Shown piece by piece: positions 25,788-35,053 of a stretch of DNA of 64,000 bases. This DNA is from Teichococcus aestuarii (GTDB taxonomy: Bacteria > Pseudomonadota > Alphaproteobacteria > Acetobacterales > Acetobacteraceae), in NCBI RefSeq assembly GCF_003116135.1, contig NZ_PDOA01000001.1, forward strand, positions 1 to 64,000, read 5' to 3'. Within the stretch, counting starts at the first letter, position 1. Every line of letters starts with the position of its first letter. Position numbers and translations under genes: made by a program. Under the pieces are notes generated by a model. The model did not search any database and had not been told where the DNA came from. It saw nothing but the letters and a program-made list of their open reading frames with translations.

Positions 25788-26788
25788 TGCAGCCGGATCT
25801 TCTGCGTATCGAGGGCCTTCGCACGGTCTTCAAGACCTCCTCCGGCCTGGTGCGTGCCGTGGACGGCATCGACCTCTCCGTGCCGCGCGGCAAGACGCTG
25901 GGCATCGTGGGCGAGAGCGGCTGCGGCAAGTCGATGCTGTCGCTCTCCATCATGCGGCTGGTGCCGCCCCCCGGCCGCACGGTGGAAGGCCGCGTGCTGC
26001 TGGAGGGGCGCAACCTGCTCGACCTCTCCACCGCCGAGATGCGGCAGGTGCGCGGCGGGCAGATCGCCATGATCTTCCAGGAGCCGATGACCAGCCTCAA
26101 CCCGGTGCACAGCGTCGGGCGCCAGCTGACCGAGGCGATGCATGTGCACTCGCCGGGGCTCAACGCCTCGGCGCTGAAGGACAAGGCGATCGCGGCGCTG
26201 AAGCGCGTGCGAATCCCCTCGCCGGAGCGGCGCTTCGACGAGTATCCGCACCAGCTCTCGGGCGGCATGCGGCAGCGCGTGATGATCGCCATGGCGCTGG
26301 CCTGCGAGCCGCGCCTGCTGATCGCCGACGAGCCGACCACCGCGCTCGACGTGACGGTGCAGGCGCAGATCCTCGACCTGCTGCGCGAGTTGCAGGCCGA
26401 TACCGGCATGTCCATCATCCTCATCACCCACGATCTGGGCGTGGTGGCCGAGATGGCGGATGAGGTGGCGGTGATGTACGCCGGCAAGGTGGCCGAGCGC
26501 GCCACCGCCCGCGAATTGTTCGAGGACCCGCAGCACCCCTACACGCTGGGCCTGCTCGGCTCCGTGCCACGGCTGGACGAGGAGCGGGAGCGGCTGCTGG
26601 CGATCGACGGCAGCGTGCCGCCGCCCTTCGCCTTCCCCGAGGGCTGCCGCTTCAACCCGCGCTGCCCCTTCGCCATCGCCCCCTGCCGGGCGGAGCTGCC
26701 GCCGCTGCGCGAGATCACGCCCGGCCATCAGGCGGCCTGCATCCGCGCCCCCGTCGAGAACGCCCTGTCCCTGGAGAGCGCAGCATGA
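25778..26788 (+). CDS. ABC transporter ATPase, DppD/OppD type
   Basis: This 336-residue ATPase has Walker [10 protein letters not shown], the Q-loop in [12 protein letters not shown], the ABC signature [15 protein letters not shown], and Walker [14 protein letters not shown] with the switch His in ILITHDLG. The C-terminal cysteine-containing [14 protein letters not shown] block is the oligopeptide-ATPase domain that in some members holds an FeS cluster. ATG at 25778, within the previous gene, or 25787, overlapping its stop, are both possible. It overlaps the next ATPase as ATGA. Confidence 0.93.
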   Translation: MGVMQPDLLRIEGLRTVFKTSSGLVRAVDGIDLSVPRGKTLGIVGESGCGKSMLSLSIMRLVPPPGRTVEGRVLLEGRNLLDLSTAEMRQVRGGQIAMIFQEPMTSLNPVHSVGRQLTEAMHVHSPGLNASALKDKAIAALKRVRIPSPERRFDEYPHQLSGGMRQRVMIAMALACEPRLLIADEPTTALDVTVQAQILDLLRELQADTGMSIILITHDLGVVAEMADEVAVMYAGKVAERATARELFEDPQHPYTLGLLGSVPRLDEERERLLAIDGSVPPPFAFPEGCRFNPRCPFAIAPCRAELPPLREITPGHQAACIRAPVENALSLESAA

Positions 26789-27849
26789 GCCCCCTGCTGG
26801 AAGTCTCCGGCCTGGCCAAGCACTACCCGGTGAAGAAGGGCGTCATCGTCCAGAAGCAGGTCGGCACGGTGCGCGCCGTCGACGGCGTCTCCTTCCATGT
26901 GAACCGCGGCGAGACGCTGGCGCTGGTCGGCGAGAGCGGCTGCGGCAAGTCCACCACGGCGCGTCTGGTGCTGCGGCTGATCGAGCCCTCCGCCGGCACC
27001 ATCCGCTTCGAGGGCAAGGACGTGACGAAGGTGGAGGGGGGTGCCATGCGGCTGCTGCGGCGGCGCATGCAGATCGTCTTCCAGGACCCCTATGCCAGCC
27101 TCAACCCGCGCCTGACGGTGGGCGACGCCATCGCCGAACCGATGGTGGTGCACAACATCGGCGACAATGCCAGCCGCCGCGCCAAGGTGCATGAGCTGCT
27201 GCGGCTGGTGGGCCTCGCGCCCTTCCATGCCGAGCGCTACCCGCACGAATTCTCGGGCGGGCAGCGGCAGCGCATCGGCATCGCCCGCGCCCTCTCGGTC
27301 GAGCCGGACCTGGTGGTGTGCGACGAGCCGGTCTCGGCGCTCGACGTGTCGATCCAGGCGCAGGTGGTGAACCTCATGAAGGATCTCCAGGCCCGGCTCG
27401 GCCTGTCCTACCTGTTCATCGCGCACGACCTCGCCGTGGTGAAGCACATGGCGGACCGCATCGCCGTCATGTATCTCGGCGCGGTGATGGAGATCGGCGA
27501 CAAGGGCGCGCTGTTCGCCAATCCGCGCCACCCCTATACCCGTGCCCTGCTCGCCGCCATCCCGCACCCCGACCCGGCGCGGCGCGGCCGCGTCACCCCC
27601 TTGGGCGGCGACGTGCCGAGCCCGATGGCGGTGCCGCCGGGCTGCCGCTTCCACACGCGCTGCCCCTTCGCGCAGGCGCGCTGCAAGCAGGAAGTGCCGG
27701 AACTCCGCGAGATCACCCCCGGCCAGCGCGTGGCCTGCCACTTCGCCGAGACGCTGCCCGACCCGGGGCTGGACTATACGGGCGGCCTGACGGAGGCGGC
27801 GACGAAGCGCCTCGCCCTCTACGACGCCGCGCGCCGGAAGGCGGCGTGA
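26785..27849 (+). CDS. ABC transporter ATPase, DppF/OppF type
   Basis: This 354-residue ATPase has Walker [11 protein letters not shown]-loop [11 protein letters not shown], signature [15 protein letters not shown], Walker [14 protein letters not shown] and switch His in FIAHDLA. The C-terminal [16 protein letters not shown] block matches the oligopeptide-ATPase extension. With the gene before it, it completes the two-ATPase, two-permease, one-receptor peptide-type transporter. It is the last gene of the operon and is followed directly by composite palindrome copy D. Confidence 0.93.
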   Translation: MSPLLEVSGLAKHYPVKKGVIVQKQVGTVRAVDGVSFHVNRGETLALVGESGCGKSTTARLVLRLIEPSAGTIRFEGKDVTKVEGGAMRLLRRRMQIVFQDPYASLNPRLTVGDAIAEPMVVHNIGDNASRRAKVHELLRLVGLAPFHAERYPHEFSGGQRQRIGIARALSVEPDLVVCDEPVSALDVSIQAQVVNLMKDLQARLGLSYLFIAHDLAVVKHMADRIAVMYLGAVMEIGDKGALFANPRHPYTRALLAAIPHPDPARRGRVTPLGGDVPSPMAVPPGCRFHTRCPFAQARCKQEVPELREITPGQRVACHFAETLPDPGLDYTGGLTEAATKRLALYDAARRKAA

Positions 27850-27858
27850 GGTAAGTCC

Positions 27859-27972
27859 CTTCTTTTTCTGAAGAAAAAGAAGCAAAAAGACTTTGCCAGT
27901 TTGGCGCCGCGCTCTCCGCCAGCGTGTCGCCAACTGACAAAAGTTTTTTGGTTCTTTTTTCCAAAAAAGAAC
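27859..27972. repeat. Composite palindrome copy D (full element), probable bidirectional terminator
   Basis: It has the same architecture as the copy at 16284. AT hairpin 1 is at 27859-27868/27873-27882. The GC stem is AGTTTGGCG (27898-27906) with CGCCAACT (27928-27935), with one bulged T. AT hairpin 2 is at 27951-27960/27963-27972. The AT parts are nearly identical to copy C, but the GC stem is a different sequence that still self-pairs. It lies between the converging ABC ATPase and thioesterase genes. Confidence 0.9.
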
Positions 27973-27975
27973 GTC

Positions 27976-28401
27976 TCACTTCTTCAGGCTCAGTTCCTCC
28001 AGCGCCGCCCGCACATCCGCCGGCAGCGGCGTGGAGCGGCGGGTGGCCGCATCCACCAGCACCACCACCCCATCCCCCGTGGCCGAGCACATCTCGCCCT
28101 GGAAGACGCCCTGCCCGGTGGTGAAGGAGCTGCGCCCGATGCCGGTGATGGCGGTGCCGATGCGGATCGGTCCCAGCTCCTGCATCTCCGCCAGGTAGTC
28201 GATGCTCATGCGGGCCAGCACGAAATAGGTTTCCGGCCCGCGCAGCAGGCGCTGCATCAGCTCGACGCGCGCCGTCTCCAGATAGGTGCCATAGACGGCG
28301 TTGTTCACATGGCCCAGCCGGTCCGTGTCGCCGAAGCGGATGCGCTCCTCTGTCCAGAGGGGGTAGGCGCCGGCATTCCGCAGCATCGGGTCGTTGGGCA
28401 T
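27976..28401 (-). CDS. Acyl-CoA thioesterase, 4-hydroxybenzoyl-CoA thioesterase (hot-dog) type
   Basis: This 141-residue hot-dog-fold protein has the 4HBT-I signature RFGDTDRLGHVNNAVY, with catalytic Asp27 in D-x-x-G-H. Such enzymes hydrolyse acyl-CoA or aryl-CoA thioesters in the cytoplasm. Length and the LETARVEL helix are standard. The substrate is unassigned. It lies downstream of lpxB on the same strand with a 24-nt gap and may belong to that transcription unit. Confidence 0.9.
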   Translation of the reverse strand: MPNDPMLRNAGAYPLWTEERIRFGDTDRLGHVNNAVYGTYLETARVELMQRLLRGPETYFVLARMSIDYLAEMQELGPIRIGTAITGIGRSSFTTGQGVFQGEMCSATGDGVVVLVDAATRRSTPLPADVRAALEELSLKK

Positions 28402-28425
28402 GGTGTCTTCTCCGGGGTGGGGCGT

Positions 28426-29580
28426 TCAGCCTTCGTCGAGCATGGCGAGGACGGCCTCGGCGGCGGCCTCGCTGGGCAGGCCCTGCGGCGGGCGCAGCCG
28501 GTTCATCACCCGCTCGAAGCCGGCGCGCTGGGTGGCGACGGGGCCGGGCCGGGTCAGCAGCTCCTCCAGCGCCTCGGCCAGCAGCGCCGGCGTGCAGCGC
28601 TCCTGCAGGAATTCCGGGATCACCGGCGCATCGGCCAGCAGGTTGACGATGCTGACGAAGCGCACCTTGATCAGCCGCCGCACGATGGCGGCGGTGAGGG
28701 GGTTGACGCGGTAGCCCACCACCATCGGCACGCCGGCCAGCGCCACCTCCAGCGAGGAGGTGCCGGACTTGATCAGCCCCGCGCCATTCTCCCGCGCGGC
28801 GGCGTAGGCGTCGTATTTCTCCACCACGCCGCGCAGCAGGATGGGGGCGGGGTGCCAGCGCGCCGCGGCCTCGCGCACCGCCTCCTCCACCGGGCCGGCG
28901 AGCGGCACCACGGGGCGCAGATTGGGCACGCGGGCCGAGAGCCGCGCCAGCGCCTCGCCGAAGACGGGCAGCAGCCGCCCCACCTCGCTGCGCCGGCTGC
29001 CGGGCATCACCAGCAGCACCCGCTCCTCGGGCCGCAGCCCGTGCGCGGCGCGGAAGCGCGCGGCCTCCCCCCGGTCGGCGCCCGATTCCAGGATGGAATG
29101 GCCGACGAAGCTAACCGGGATGCCCGCGCGCTCGAAGAAGGGCGCCTCGAAGGGCAGCAGGGCCAGGATGCGGTCCACCTCGCGGGCGATGCGCCTCACC
29201 CGCCCCGGCCGCCAAGCCCAGACCTGCGGCGCGACATAGTGCGCCACGCGGAACCCCTGGGCCTTGGCGCGCTTCGCCACGCGCAGGGTGAAGCCCGGGC
29301 TGTCGATGGTCACGACCAGGGCCGGGCGGCGCGCGGCGATGTCGGAGGCCGTCTCGTCCAGCCGGCGGGCGAGGCGGCGGAGGTTGGGCAGCACCTCCAG
29401 CAGACCCATCAGCGCCAGCTCGCGCATCGGGAACAGGCTGTGGAAGCCCTGCTCGGCCATGCGCTCGCCGCCCACCCCGGCGAAGGTGAGGCCCGGGCGG
29501 CGGCGGCGCAGCGCGGCCATCAGCCGGGCGCCCAGCATGTCGCCCGAGGCCTCGCCGGCGACGAGGTAGAGCAGCGTCAC
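28426..29580 (-). CDS. lpxB: Lipid-A-disaccharide synthase
   Basis: This 384-residue GT-B glycosyltransferase joins UDP-2,3-diacylglucosamine and lipid X to make the lipid A disaccharide at the inner membrane. Family marks are LVAGEASGDMLGARLM at the N-terminus, FAGVGGERM, ALVVTIDSPGFTLRVAK, HYVAPQVWAWRPGR, LLVMPGSRRSEV and GLIKSGTSSLEVALAGVPMVV. The start is a GTG at 29580 overlapping the stop of the nitrilase gene (GTGA). It lies outside the usual lpxD-fabZ-lpxA-lpxB order. Presence implies an LPS-bearing outer membrane. Confidence 0.95.
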   Translation of the reverse strand: MTLLYLVAGEASGDMLGARLMAALRRRRPGLTFAGVGGERMAEQGFHSLFPMRELALMGLLEVLPNLRRLARRLDETASDIAARRPALVVTIDSPGFTLRVAKRAKAQGFRVAHYVAPQVWAWRPGRVRRIAREVDRILALLPFEAPFFERAGIPVSFVGHSILESGADRGEAARFRAAHGLRPEERVLLVMPGSRRSEVGRLLPVFGEALARLSARVPNLRPVVPLAGPVEEAVREAAARWHPAPILLRGVVEKYDAYAAARENGAGLIKSGTSSLEVALAGVPMVVGYRVNPLTAAIVRRLIKVRFVSIVNLLADAPVIPEFLQERCTPALLAEALEELLTRPGPVATQRAGFERVMNRLRPPQGLPSEAAAEAVLAMLDEG

Positions 29581-30467
29581 GCGAAGCGCGCCACGGCCGG
29601 CTCGGGGAAGCCCTGGCGCGGCCAGTCCCGGTGGTTGCGCACCGCGCCTTCCTCCCGCACGCGGGCAATGCGCGCGGGGTCGAGATCGGCATAGATCCAT
29701 TGCGGCGCGTCCAGCGCGCCATGGGCGATGACGCCATCCTCCGGGAAGCCGCGGTCGATCGGGCCGAAGACGGCGGCGTAGCCGCGGTTGCGGTCCAGCG
29801 CCGCCGACCACTCGGCCTCGCCCACCGTGGGGGCGATGGCGACGAAGCACTGGTTCTCCAGCGCCCGCGCGGCGGCGGAGAAGCGCACGCGGTTGAAGCC
29901 GTGCAGCGTGTCCGTGCAGGTGGGCACGAGCACCAGCCAGGCGCCGGCCTCCACCTGGGCGCGGACATGCTTGGGGAACTCGCTGTCGTAGCAGATGGAG
30001 AGGCCGATGCGGCCCCAGGGCGTGTCGAACACCACCGGCGCGGCGCCGGAAGCCACGCCCCAGCGCTCCATCTCGAAGCGCGTCATGGCGTGCTTGTCCT
30101 GGAAGGCCAGCGTGCCCTCCGGCGTGATCAGCGGCGCGCGGTTGCGGATGGCGCCGTCCGCGTCGCGCATCGGCAGGGAGCCGGGCACCAGCCAGAGGCC
30201 GGCCCGCCGCGCCGCGTGGCGCATCGAGGCCAGGATGGCGGGCGCCGCCTCCACCATGGCGGCCAGCTCCTCCGCCTCCCCGGCCGGGGACCGGCCCGCG
30301 AGCGCCGAGCCCAGCTCGACGCAGGCATATTCCGGCAGCACCGCCATCTCGGCGCCGCGCGCGCGGGCCTCGTCCAGCCAGCGGTCCAGCTTGGCCTCCC
30401 AGGCGGCGACGCTGCCCGGGCGCTCGACGGGGTATTGCAGCAGGGCGAGGCGGAGCGTCCGGCTCAT
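29577..30467 (-). CDS. Carbon-nitrogen hydrolase (nitrilase superfamily)
   Basis: This 296-residue amidase has the catalytic triad Glu46 (LPEYA), Lys125 (QDKHAM) and Cys159 (LSICYDSEFP). Nitrilase-superfamily enzymes hydrolyse amides or ureides through a thioester. Sequence around the triad resembles the branch often found fused to or beside a GNAT acetyltransferase. Here a GNAT gene lies directly upstream with an ATGA overlap, in the same order as those fusions. The downstream lpxB overlap means the three are co-translated. Confidence 0.9.
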   Translation of the reverse strand: MSRTLRLALLQYPVERPGSVAAWEAKLDRWLDEARARGAEMAVLPEYACVELGSALAGRSPAGEAEELAAMVEAAPAILASMRHAARRAGLWLVPGSLPMRDADGAIRNRAPLITPEGTLAFQDKHAMTRFEMERWGVASGAAPVVFDTPWGRIGLSICYDSEFPKHVRAQVEAGAWLVLVPTCTDTLHGFNRVRFSAAARALENQCFVAIAPTVGEAEWSAALDRNRGYAAVFGPIDRGFPEDGVIAHGALDAPQWIYADLDPARIARVREEGAVRNHRDWPRQGFPEPAVARFA

Positions 30468-31096
30468 GCTTGGGTCTCCAGCGCGGGCAGCGGCGCCCCG
30501 GTGAGGGATTTCAGCCAGAAGGAGAGGCGGTGTGGCACCTCTTCCGTCCCGCCCGGCTCCTGCCAGCGCATGGTGCAGGCGAGGGCGGGGTAGGGGGTAT
30601 AGCCGCGCTTGCGCCAGAAGGCGTCGAGCGGGGTGTAGTCCGCCGGGCGGCGCGGGTCCGCCGCGTCGCGGAGCACGGCGCAGAAGGCGGCGTGGTCGGT
30701 GCCGAGGCTGCGGGCGTGTTCCTCCCGCCGGCGGAAGAACTCCACCCCCGCCCCCTGGCCCCGGTAGGGCGCGAGCAGCACGCTCTCGCCGAAATAGGTG
30801 TAGCGGGCGGGGTCCAGCCCGGCATCGAGGAAGGCGGCGCGCACCGTGCCATGGGTCTCGCCCATCGGCTCGCAGGTGGCGATGCCGACCGGCTCCGCCC
30901 CGTCCAGCGCCACCACCACGGCGGCGCCGGGGGCATCGGCATAGGCGCGGAGGTAGCGCGCCTCGTAGGCCTCGTCGCCCTCGTAGAGATAGGGCCAGTC
31001 GCGGAACACCGCGATGCGCAGCCGGGCCAGCGCCGGCAGCAGCGGGTGCAGCGCGCCGCCACGCAGCGTCTCGAAGCGGAGGGAGGAAGCGACCAT
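30464..31096 (-). CDS. GNAT-family N-acetyltransferase
   Basis: This protein of about 210 residues has a GNAT fold with FGESVLLAPYRGQGAGVEFFRRREEHARSLG, the R/Q-x-x-G-x-G/A acetyl-CoA pyrophosphate loop. The C-terminal FWRKRGYTPYPAL fits acetyltransferases that pair with nitrilase-type amidohydrolases. The acceptor is unknown. The ATG at 31096 has GGGGAGG only 1 nt away, an unusually tight spacing, and upstream in-frame codons are less convincing. It is the first gene of the GNAT-nitrilase-lpxB unit and divergent from a chemoreceptor. Confidence 0.82.
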   Translation of the reverse strand: MVASSLRFETLRGGALHPLLPALARLRIAVFRDWPYLYEGDEAYEARYLRAYADAPGAAVVVALDGAEPVGIATCEPMGETHGTVRAAFLDAGLDPARYTYFGESVLLAPYRGQGAGVEFFRRREEHARSLGTDHAAFCAVLRDAADPRRPADYTPLDAFWRKRGYTPYPALACTMRWQEPGGTEEVPHRLSFWLKSLTGAPLPALETQA

Positions 31097-31287
31097 GCCT
31101 CCCCGGATAAAGGTTTTGCGGCGCGGCGGCGAGAGGGGGCGGGCCCGCCCGGCCTCTCCGCCACGCTCACCTTCTTTCAACGCATGGTGACTAGGGTGGG
31201 GACGTCCTTGGGGAAAGGGCGGCGAGACCTGCAGGCGGGCCAGCCGGAGTGTCTCCGACCCGCCCCCGCATCATTGGGAAACGCCTC

Positions 31288-32988
31288 ATGCCGCTGCTTG
31301 CAAGGCTGCCTCTCGGTACGGCCATCATGGCGGGCTTCGCGGCCATGCTGGCACTGATGGCGATGATCACCGGCGTGGCCATCCACCAAGTCAACGGGAT
31401 CAACGACAACCTGACCCTGATGAACGACGTGAACAGCGTCAAGCAGCGCTACGCGATCAACTTCCGCGGCAGCGTGCATGACCGCGCCATCAGCCTGCGC
31501 GATGTCGTCCTGGCCGGCACGCCGCAGGAGCGGCGCTCCGCCATCGACGAGATCGACAGGCTGGCGCGGTTCTACGCCGAATCCGCCACCGCGCTCGACA
31601 CCATGTTCGCCCGCCGCAGCGACATCACGGCGCGGGAGCGCGAGATCCTGGCCGGTATCAAGGAGATCGAATCGCGCACCCTGCCGCAGATCCGTCAGGT
31701 CGTCGCCGAGCAGGAGGCCGGCCGCGGCGAGGCGGCGCACCGGATGCTGATGCAGCAGGCGGCGCCGAGCTTCACCGAATGGCTGAAGCGCATCAACGCC
31801 TTCATCGACCTCCAGGAAGCCAGCAACCGGGCCATCTCGCAGCAGTCGCGGGAGACCTCCGGCGGCTTCCAGGCGCTGATGGCCGTGGTCTTCTGCATCG
31901 CTCTGGCGGTCGGCGCCGGCTTCGCCATGCTGGGCATCGGCGCCGTGCGGCCCCTGCGGCAACTGGCGGCCCTGATGATGCGCAGCGCCCATGGCGAGCA
32001 CCATGTCGTGCTGCCGCAGCCTTCGGGGAGCAACGAGGTGGCCGAGATCACCCGCGCCGCCCTCCTGTTCCGCGAGAAGATGCTGGAGGTGGACCGGATG
32101 GCGGCCGAGCGCCTGCGGGAGAAGGCGCGGATGGAGGAGCGGGCGAATGCGCTGGCGCGCCTAGTGGGGGATTTCGACACCCGCGCCGCCCGGCTGGTCG
32201 AGCAGTTGCGCGGCGGCGCCCAGGCGCTGCAGGGCTCGGCGCGCAGCCTCTCGGACGGCGCCGGCAGCTCCTGCCGCCAGGCCGGCGAGGTGACGGGCGC
32301 CGCCGAGCAGGCCAGCGCCAATGTGCAGACCGTGGCGGCCGCGGCCGAGGAGCTTTCCGCCTCCGTCGCCGAGATCTCCCGCCAGGTGGCGCAATCCTCC
32401 CGCGTGGCGGCCGAGGCGGCCAGCGCCGCCCAGCGCACCGACACCACGGTGCGCGCCCTTGCCGAAGGCGCCCAGCGCATCGGGGAGGTGGTCAACCTGA
32501 TCAACGACATCGCCGGGCAGACCAACCTGCTGGCGCTCAATGCCACGATCGAGGCGGCACGTGCGGGGGAGGCGGGCAAGGGCTTCGCCGTGGTGGCGTC
32601 CGAGGTGAAGAACCTCGCCAGCCAGACCGCCCGCGCCACCGAGGAGATCGGCGGGCAGATCGGCCAGATCCAGCAGGCGACGCGCGAGGCGGTGGCGGCC
32701 ATCCAGAGCATCGCCAACACCATCAACGAGGTGAACGAGATCGCCGCCGCCATCGCCGCCGCCGTGCAGGAACAGGGTTCCGCCACCAACGAGATCGCCC
32801 GCAACGTGCAGCAGGCCGCCTCCGGCACGCAGTCGGTGACGCACAGCATCGGCGAGGTCAGCCGCTCGGCACAGCAGGCCATGGCGATGGCGCAGGAGCT
32901 GCTCCGGTCGGCCGAGGCCGTCTCGCGCCAGTCCGGCGAACTGGAAGGGACGATCGGCGGCTTCCTGCAACAGGTCCGGGCCGCCTGA
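31288..32988 (+). CDS. Methyl-accepting chemotaxis protein
   Basis: This protein of about 566 residues has a transmembrane segment near 13-32 ([21 protein letters not shown]) and a periplasmic four-helix sensor of about 150 residues. A second transmembrane segment near 195-215 is followed by a HAMP domain and a cytoplasmic signalling domain. The hairpin tip reads [25 protein letters not shown], the CheA/CheW contact. The ligand is unknown. ATG at 31288 is preferred; GTG at 31249 overlaps its own ribosome site. No che genes are adjacent, so it is an orphan receptor. Confidence 0.92.
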   Translation: MPLLARLPLGTAIMAGFAAMLALMAMITGVAIHQVNGINDNLTLMNDVNSVKQRYAINFRGSVHDRAISLRDVVLAGTPQERRSAIDEIDRLARFYAESATALDTMFARRSDITAREREILAGIKEIESRTLPQIRQVVAEQEAGRGEAAHRMLMQQAAPSFTEWLKRINAFIDLQEASNRAISQQSRETSGGFQALMAVVFCIALAVGAGFAMLGIGAVRPLRQLAALMMRSAHGEHHVVLPQPSGSNEVAEITRAALLFREKMLEVDRMAAERLREKARMEERANALARLVGDFDTRAARLVEQLRGGAQALQGSARSLSDGAGSSCRQAGEVTGAAEQASANVQTVAAAAEELSASVAEISRQVAQSSRVAAEAASAAQRTDTTVRALAEGAQRIGEVVNLINDIAGQTNLLALNATIEAARAGEAGKGFAVVASEVKNLASQTARATEEIGGQIGQIQQATREAVAAIQSIANTINEVNEIAAAIAAAVQEQGSATNEIARNVQQAASGTQSVTHSIGEVSRSAQQAMAMAQELLRSAEAVSRQSGELEGTIGGFLQQVRAA

Positions 32989-33194
32989 GCCGCCGCGCCG
33001 GAACCGCGCCGCGGTCTCCTCTCCACCGTCAGGCCGGCAAGCCGCGCAGCGCCGCGCCGTGGCGCTGCTGCGCGTATTTCGTGCCTGTGCGCCGCGCCCT
33101 GGGGGTGTTCCTGCACGGCCCGGCACCGGGCCTCCCCGCCTCGTGAGGGAGGCCCCCCTCTGGCCGGGCCGGGCCGGCGGCGGCACTATGGGGC

Positions 33195-34238
33195 ATGGCC
33201 CAGACCCCTCTGACCAACACCCTCCTCCCCGGCGACCTGCTGCCGCCCATCGCCCTGCCGGACGCGGCGGGCGAGGCGGTGGACCTGTTCCACCAGAGCC
33301 TGGCCGGCCTGTCCTGCGTGCTGGTGCTGGGCCGCCCCCCGGCGCGGCCGGAGGCGGCGCAGGCCCGCGCGGCCGCGCTGGACGCGCGGCTCTTCCTGGT
33401 GGCGCCGCAGCGCCCCGACGGCGCCGCCCGGCGCGAGGACGCGCCCCGGCGCCTGTTCGACCCGGAGCGCCGCCTGTTCAACGCCTTCGGCCTGCCGGAA
33501 GGCGGCGTGGCGGTGATCTCGCCGCGCGGCCGGCTGGCCTTCCTGCAGGCGGGGGAGGGCGCGCTGGAGGCGGCGCTCGAGGCCCTGCCGAGGCCCGCCG
33601 CCGCGCCACCCGTCATCCGCCGCGGCGGCGCGCCGGTGCTGCTGGTGCCGGGCGTGCTGGAGCCGGCGCTGATCGCCGCCCTGCTGGCGCATTGGGAGAA
33701 GGGCGAGAAGAGCCACGACCGCGTGGCCTCCACCACCGGCCAGGGAGCGGCCGCCGGCATCAAGCGCCGCACCGATGTCTGGCTGGACGACCGCGCGCTC
33801 TACGCCACCTTCCGCCAGCGGCTGGAGCGGCGCGTGCTGCCGGAGCTGTGGCGCGCCTTCCGCTTCCGTGCCGCCAGCTTCGAGGCGCCGCGCCTCGGCT
33901 GCTACGACGCCGCCAATGCCGGCGGCTTCGGCGCGCACCGCGACAACCGCACGCCCTTCACCGCGCATCGCCGCTTCGCCATGAGCCTCAACCTCAACTC
34001 GGGCGAATACCAGGGCGGCGCGTTGCGCTTCCCCGAATTCGGCCCGGACCTCTACGAGCCGGAGGCGGGCGGCGCGGCGCTGTTCTGCTGCGACCTGCTG
34101 CACGAGGCGCAGCCCGTCACGCAGGGGCGGCGCTTCGCGCTGTTCACCTTCCTGACGGATGCGGCGGGGGCGGAGCAGGAGAAGCGGCTCATCGCCGAGC
34201 GCGAGGCGGCGGGCGAGCGCGGCGTGGCGATACGCTGA
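33195..34238 (+). CDS. Fusion: degenerate peroxiredoxin-like domain plus 2OG-Fe(II) oxygenase
   Basis: This 347-residue protein has two domains. Residues about 10-130 look like a thioredoxin-fold peroxiredoxin (PGDLLPPIALPDAAG, FDPERRLFNAFGL), but the usual peroxidatic Cys motif is absent: the only Cys in that region is Cys41 in GLSCVLVLGRPP, out of place. Residues about 145-335 form a prolyl-4-hydroxylase-like dioxygenase with Fe ligands His248 and Asp250 (AHRDN) and His303 (LLHEA), and a 2-oxoglutarate Arg near 313 (QGRRFAL). The oxygenase site looks complete. The N-terminal domain is probably a redox-dead binding or regulatory module. The gene is not in an obvious operon. Confidence 0.87.
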   Translation: MAQTPLTNTLLPGDLLPPIALPDAAGEAVDLFHQSLAGLSCVLVLGRPPARPEAAQARAAALDARLFLVAPQRPDGAARREDAPRRLFDPERRLFNAFGLPEGGVAVISPRGRLAFLQAGEGALEAALEALPRPAAAPPVIRRGGAPVLLVPGVLEPALIAALLAHWEKGEKSHDRVASTTGQGAAAGIKRRTDVWLDDRALYATFRQRLERRVLPELWRAFRFRAASFEAPRLGCYDAANAGGFGAHRDNRTPFTAHRRFAMSLNLNSGEYQGGALRFPEFGPDLYEPEAGGAALFCCDLLHEAQPVTQGRRFALFTFLTDAAGAEQEKRLIAEREAAGERGVAIR

Positions 34239-34283
34239 CACGCCGCCACGGCGGCGGGAGGAGCCGTGCTCTCCCCGCCTGCC

Positions 34284-34997
34284 TCATTCGGCGTAGATCA
34301 TCTTCCGCGTCATGCCGCCATCGGCGACGAACTCACCGCCGGTGACGAAGCCCGCCTGCGGCCCCACCAGCCACGCCACCAGCGCCGCGATGTCCTCGAC
34401 GCGCCCGACCCGCCCGGCGGGATGCTGCGCGTGGTCCTCCGGCCGCAATGCCTCCCCGCTGACATCGATCCAGCCCGGGCTGACGCAGTTGGCCCGCACG
34501 TCGGGGCCGAGGCTGACGGCCAGCGCATGGGTCAGCGCCAGGATGCCGCCCTTGGTGGCGGAGTAGGATTCCGTGTCCGGCTCCGACATGTGGGCGCGGG
34601 TGGAGGCGATGGTGACGATGCTGCCGCGCGCCGCGCGGAGCAGCGTCTCGGCGGCGCGGGCGAGCAGGAAGGCGCTGGTCAGGTTGGTGCCCAGCACCTT
34701 GTTCCATTCGGCGAGGGAGAGCGCGGCCAGCGGCTTGCGCACCATGATGCCGGCATTGCAGACCAGCGCGTCCAGCCGCCCCTCCTGCCGCGCGATGCCG
34801 TCCACCAGCGCACCGACCGCCGCCTCGTCCGAGACATCGGCGATGACATGGCGCGTGCCGGCCTCGCCCGGGTTGAGGTCGGCGGTGACGACGCGCCAGC
34901 CCTCCCGCTTCAGGTGGCTGGCGATGCCCGCGCCGATGCCGTGCGCGGCGCCGCTGACGAGGGCGACGGGGGAGGATGGGGTCATGGTCTGGCTCAT
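34284..34997 (-). CDS. Short-chain dehydrogenase/reductase
   Basis: This protein of about 237 residues has the cofactor motif [18 protein letters not shown], and the catalytic Ser-Tyr-Lys set in [25 protein letters not shown], with the usual SPGWI afterwards. SDRs of this form oxidise or reduce alcohol/carbonyl pairs with NAD(P). The substrate is unknown. Two starts are possible (34997 or 34985), and neither has a clear ribosome site. It faces the oxygenase gene tail-to-tail, 45 nt apart. Confidence 0.87.
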   Translation of the reverse strand: MSQTMTPSSPVALVSGAAHGIGAGIASHLKREGWRVVTADLNPGEAGTRHVIADVSDEAAVGALVDGIARQEGRLDALVCNAGIMVRKPLAALSLAEWNKVLGTNLTSAFLLARAAETLLRAARGSIVTIASTRAHMSEPDTESYSATKGGILALTHALAVSLGPDVRANCVSPGWIDVSGEALRPEDHAQHPAGRVGRVEDIAALVAWLVGPQAGFVTGGEFVADGGMTRKMIYAE

Positions 34998-35053
34998 GGA
35001 TCGTGCAACGCGCGGGCTGGCCCCGCGCTGCGGGGCGGCGCCGCGCCGGGGCC

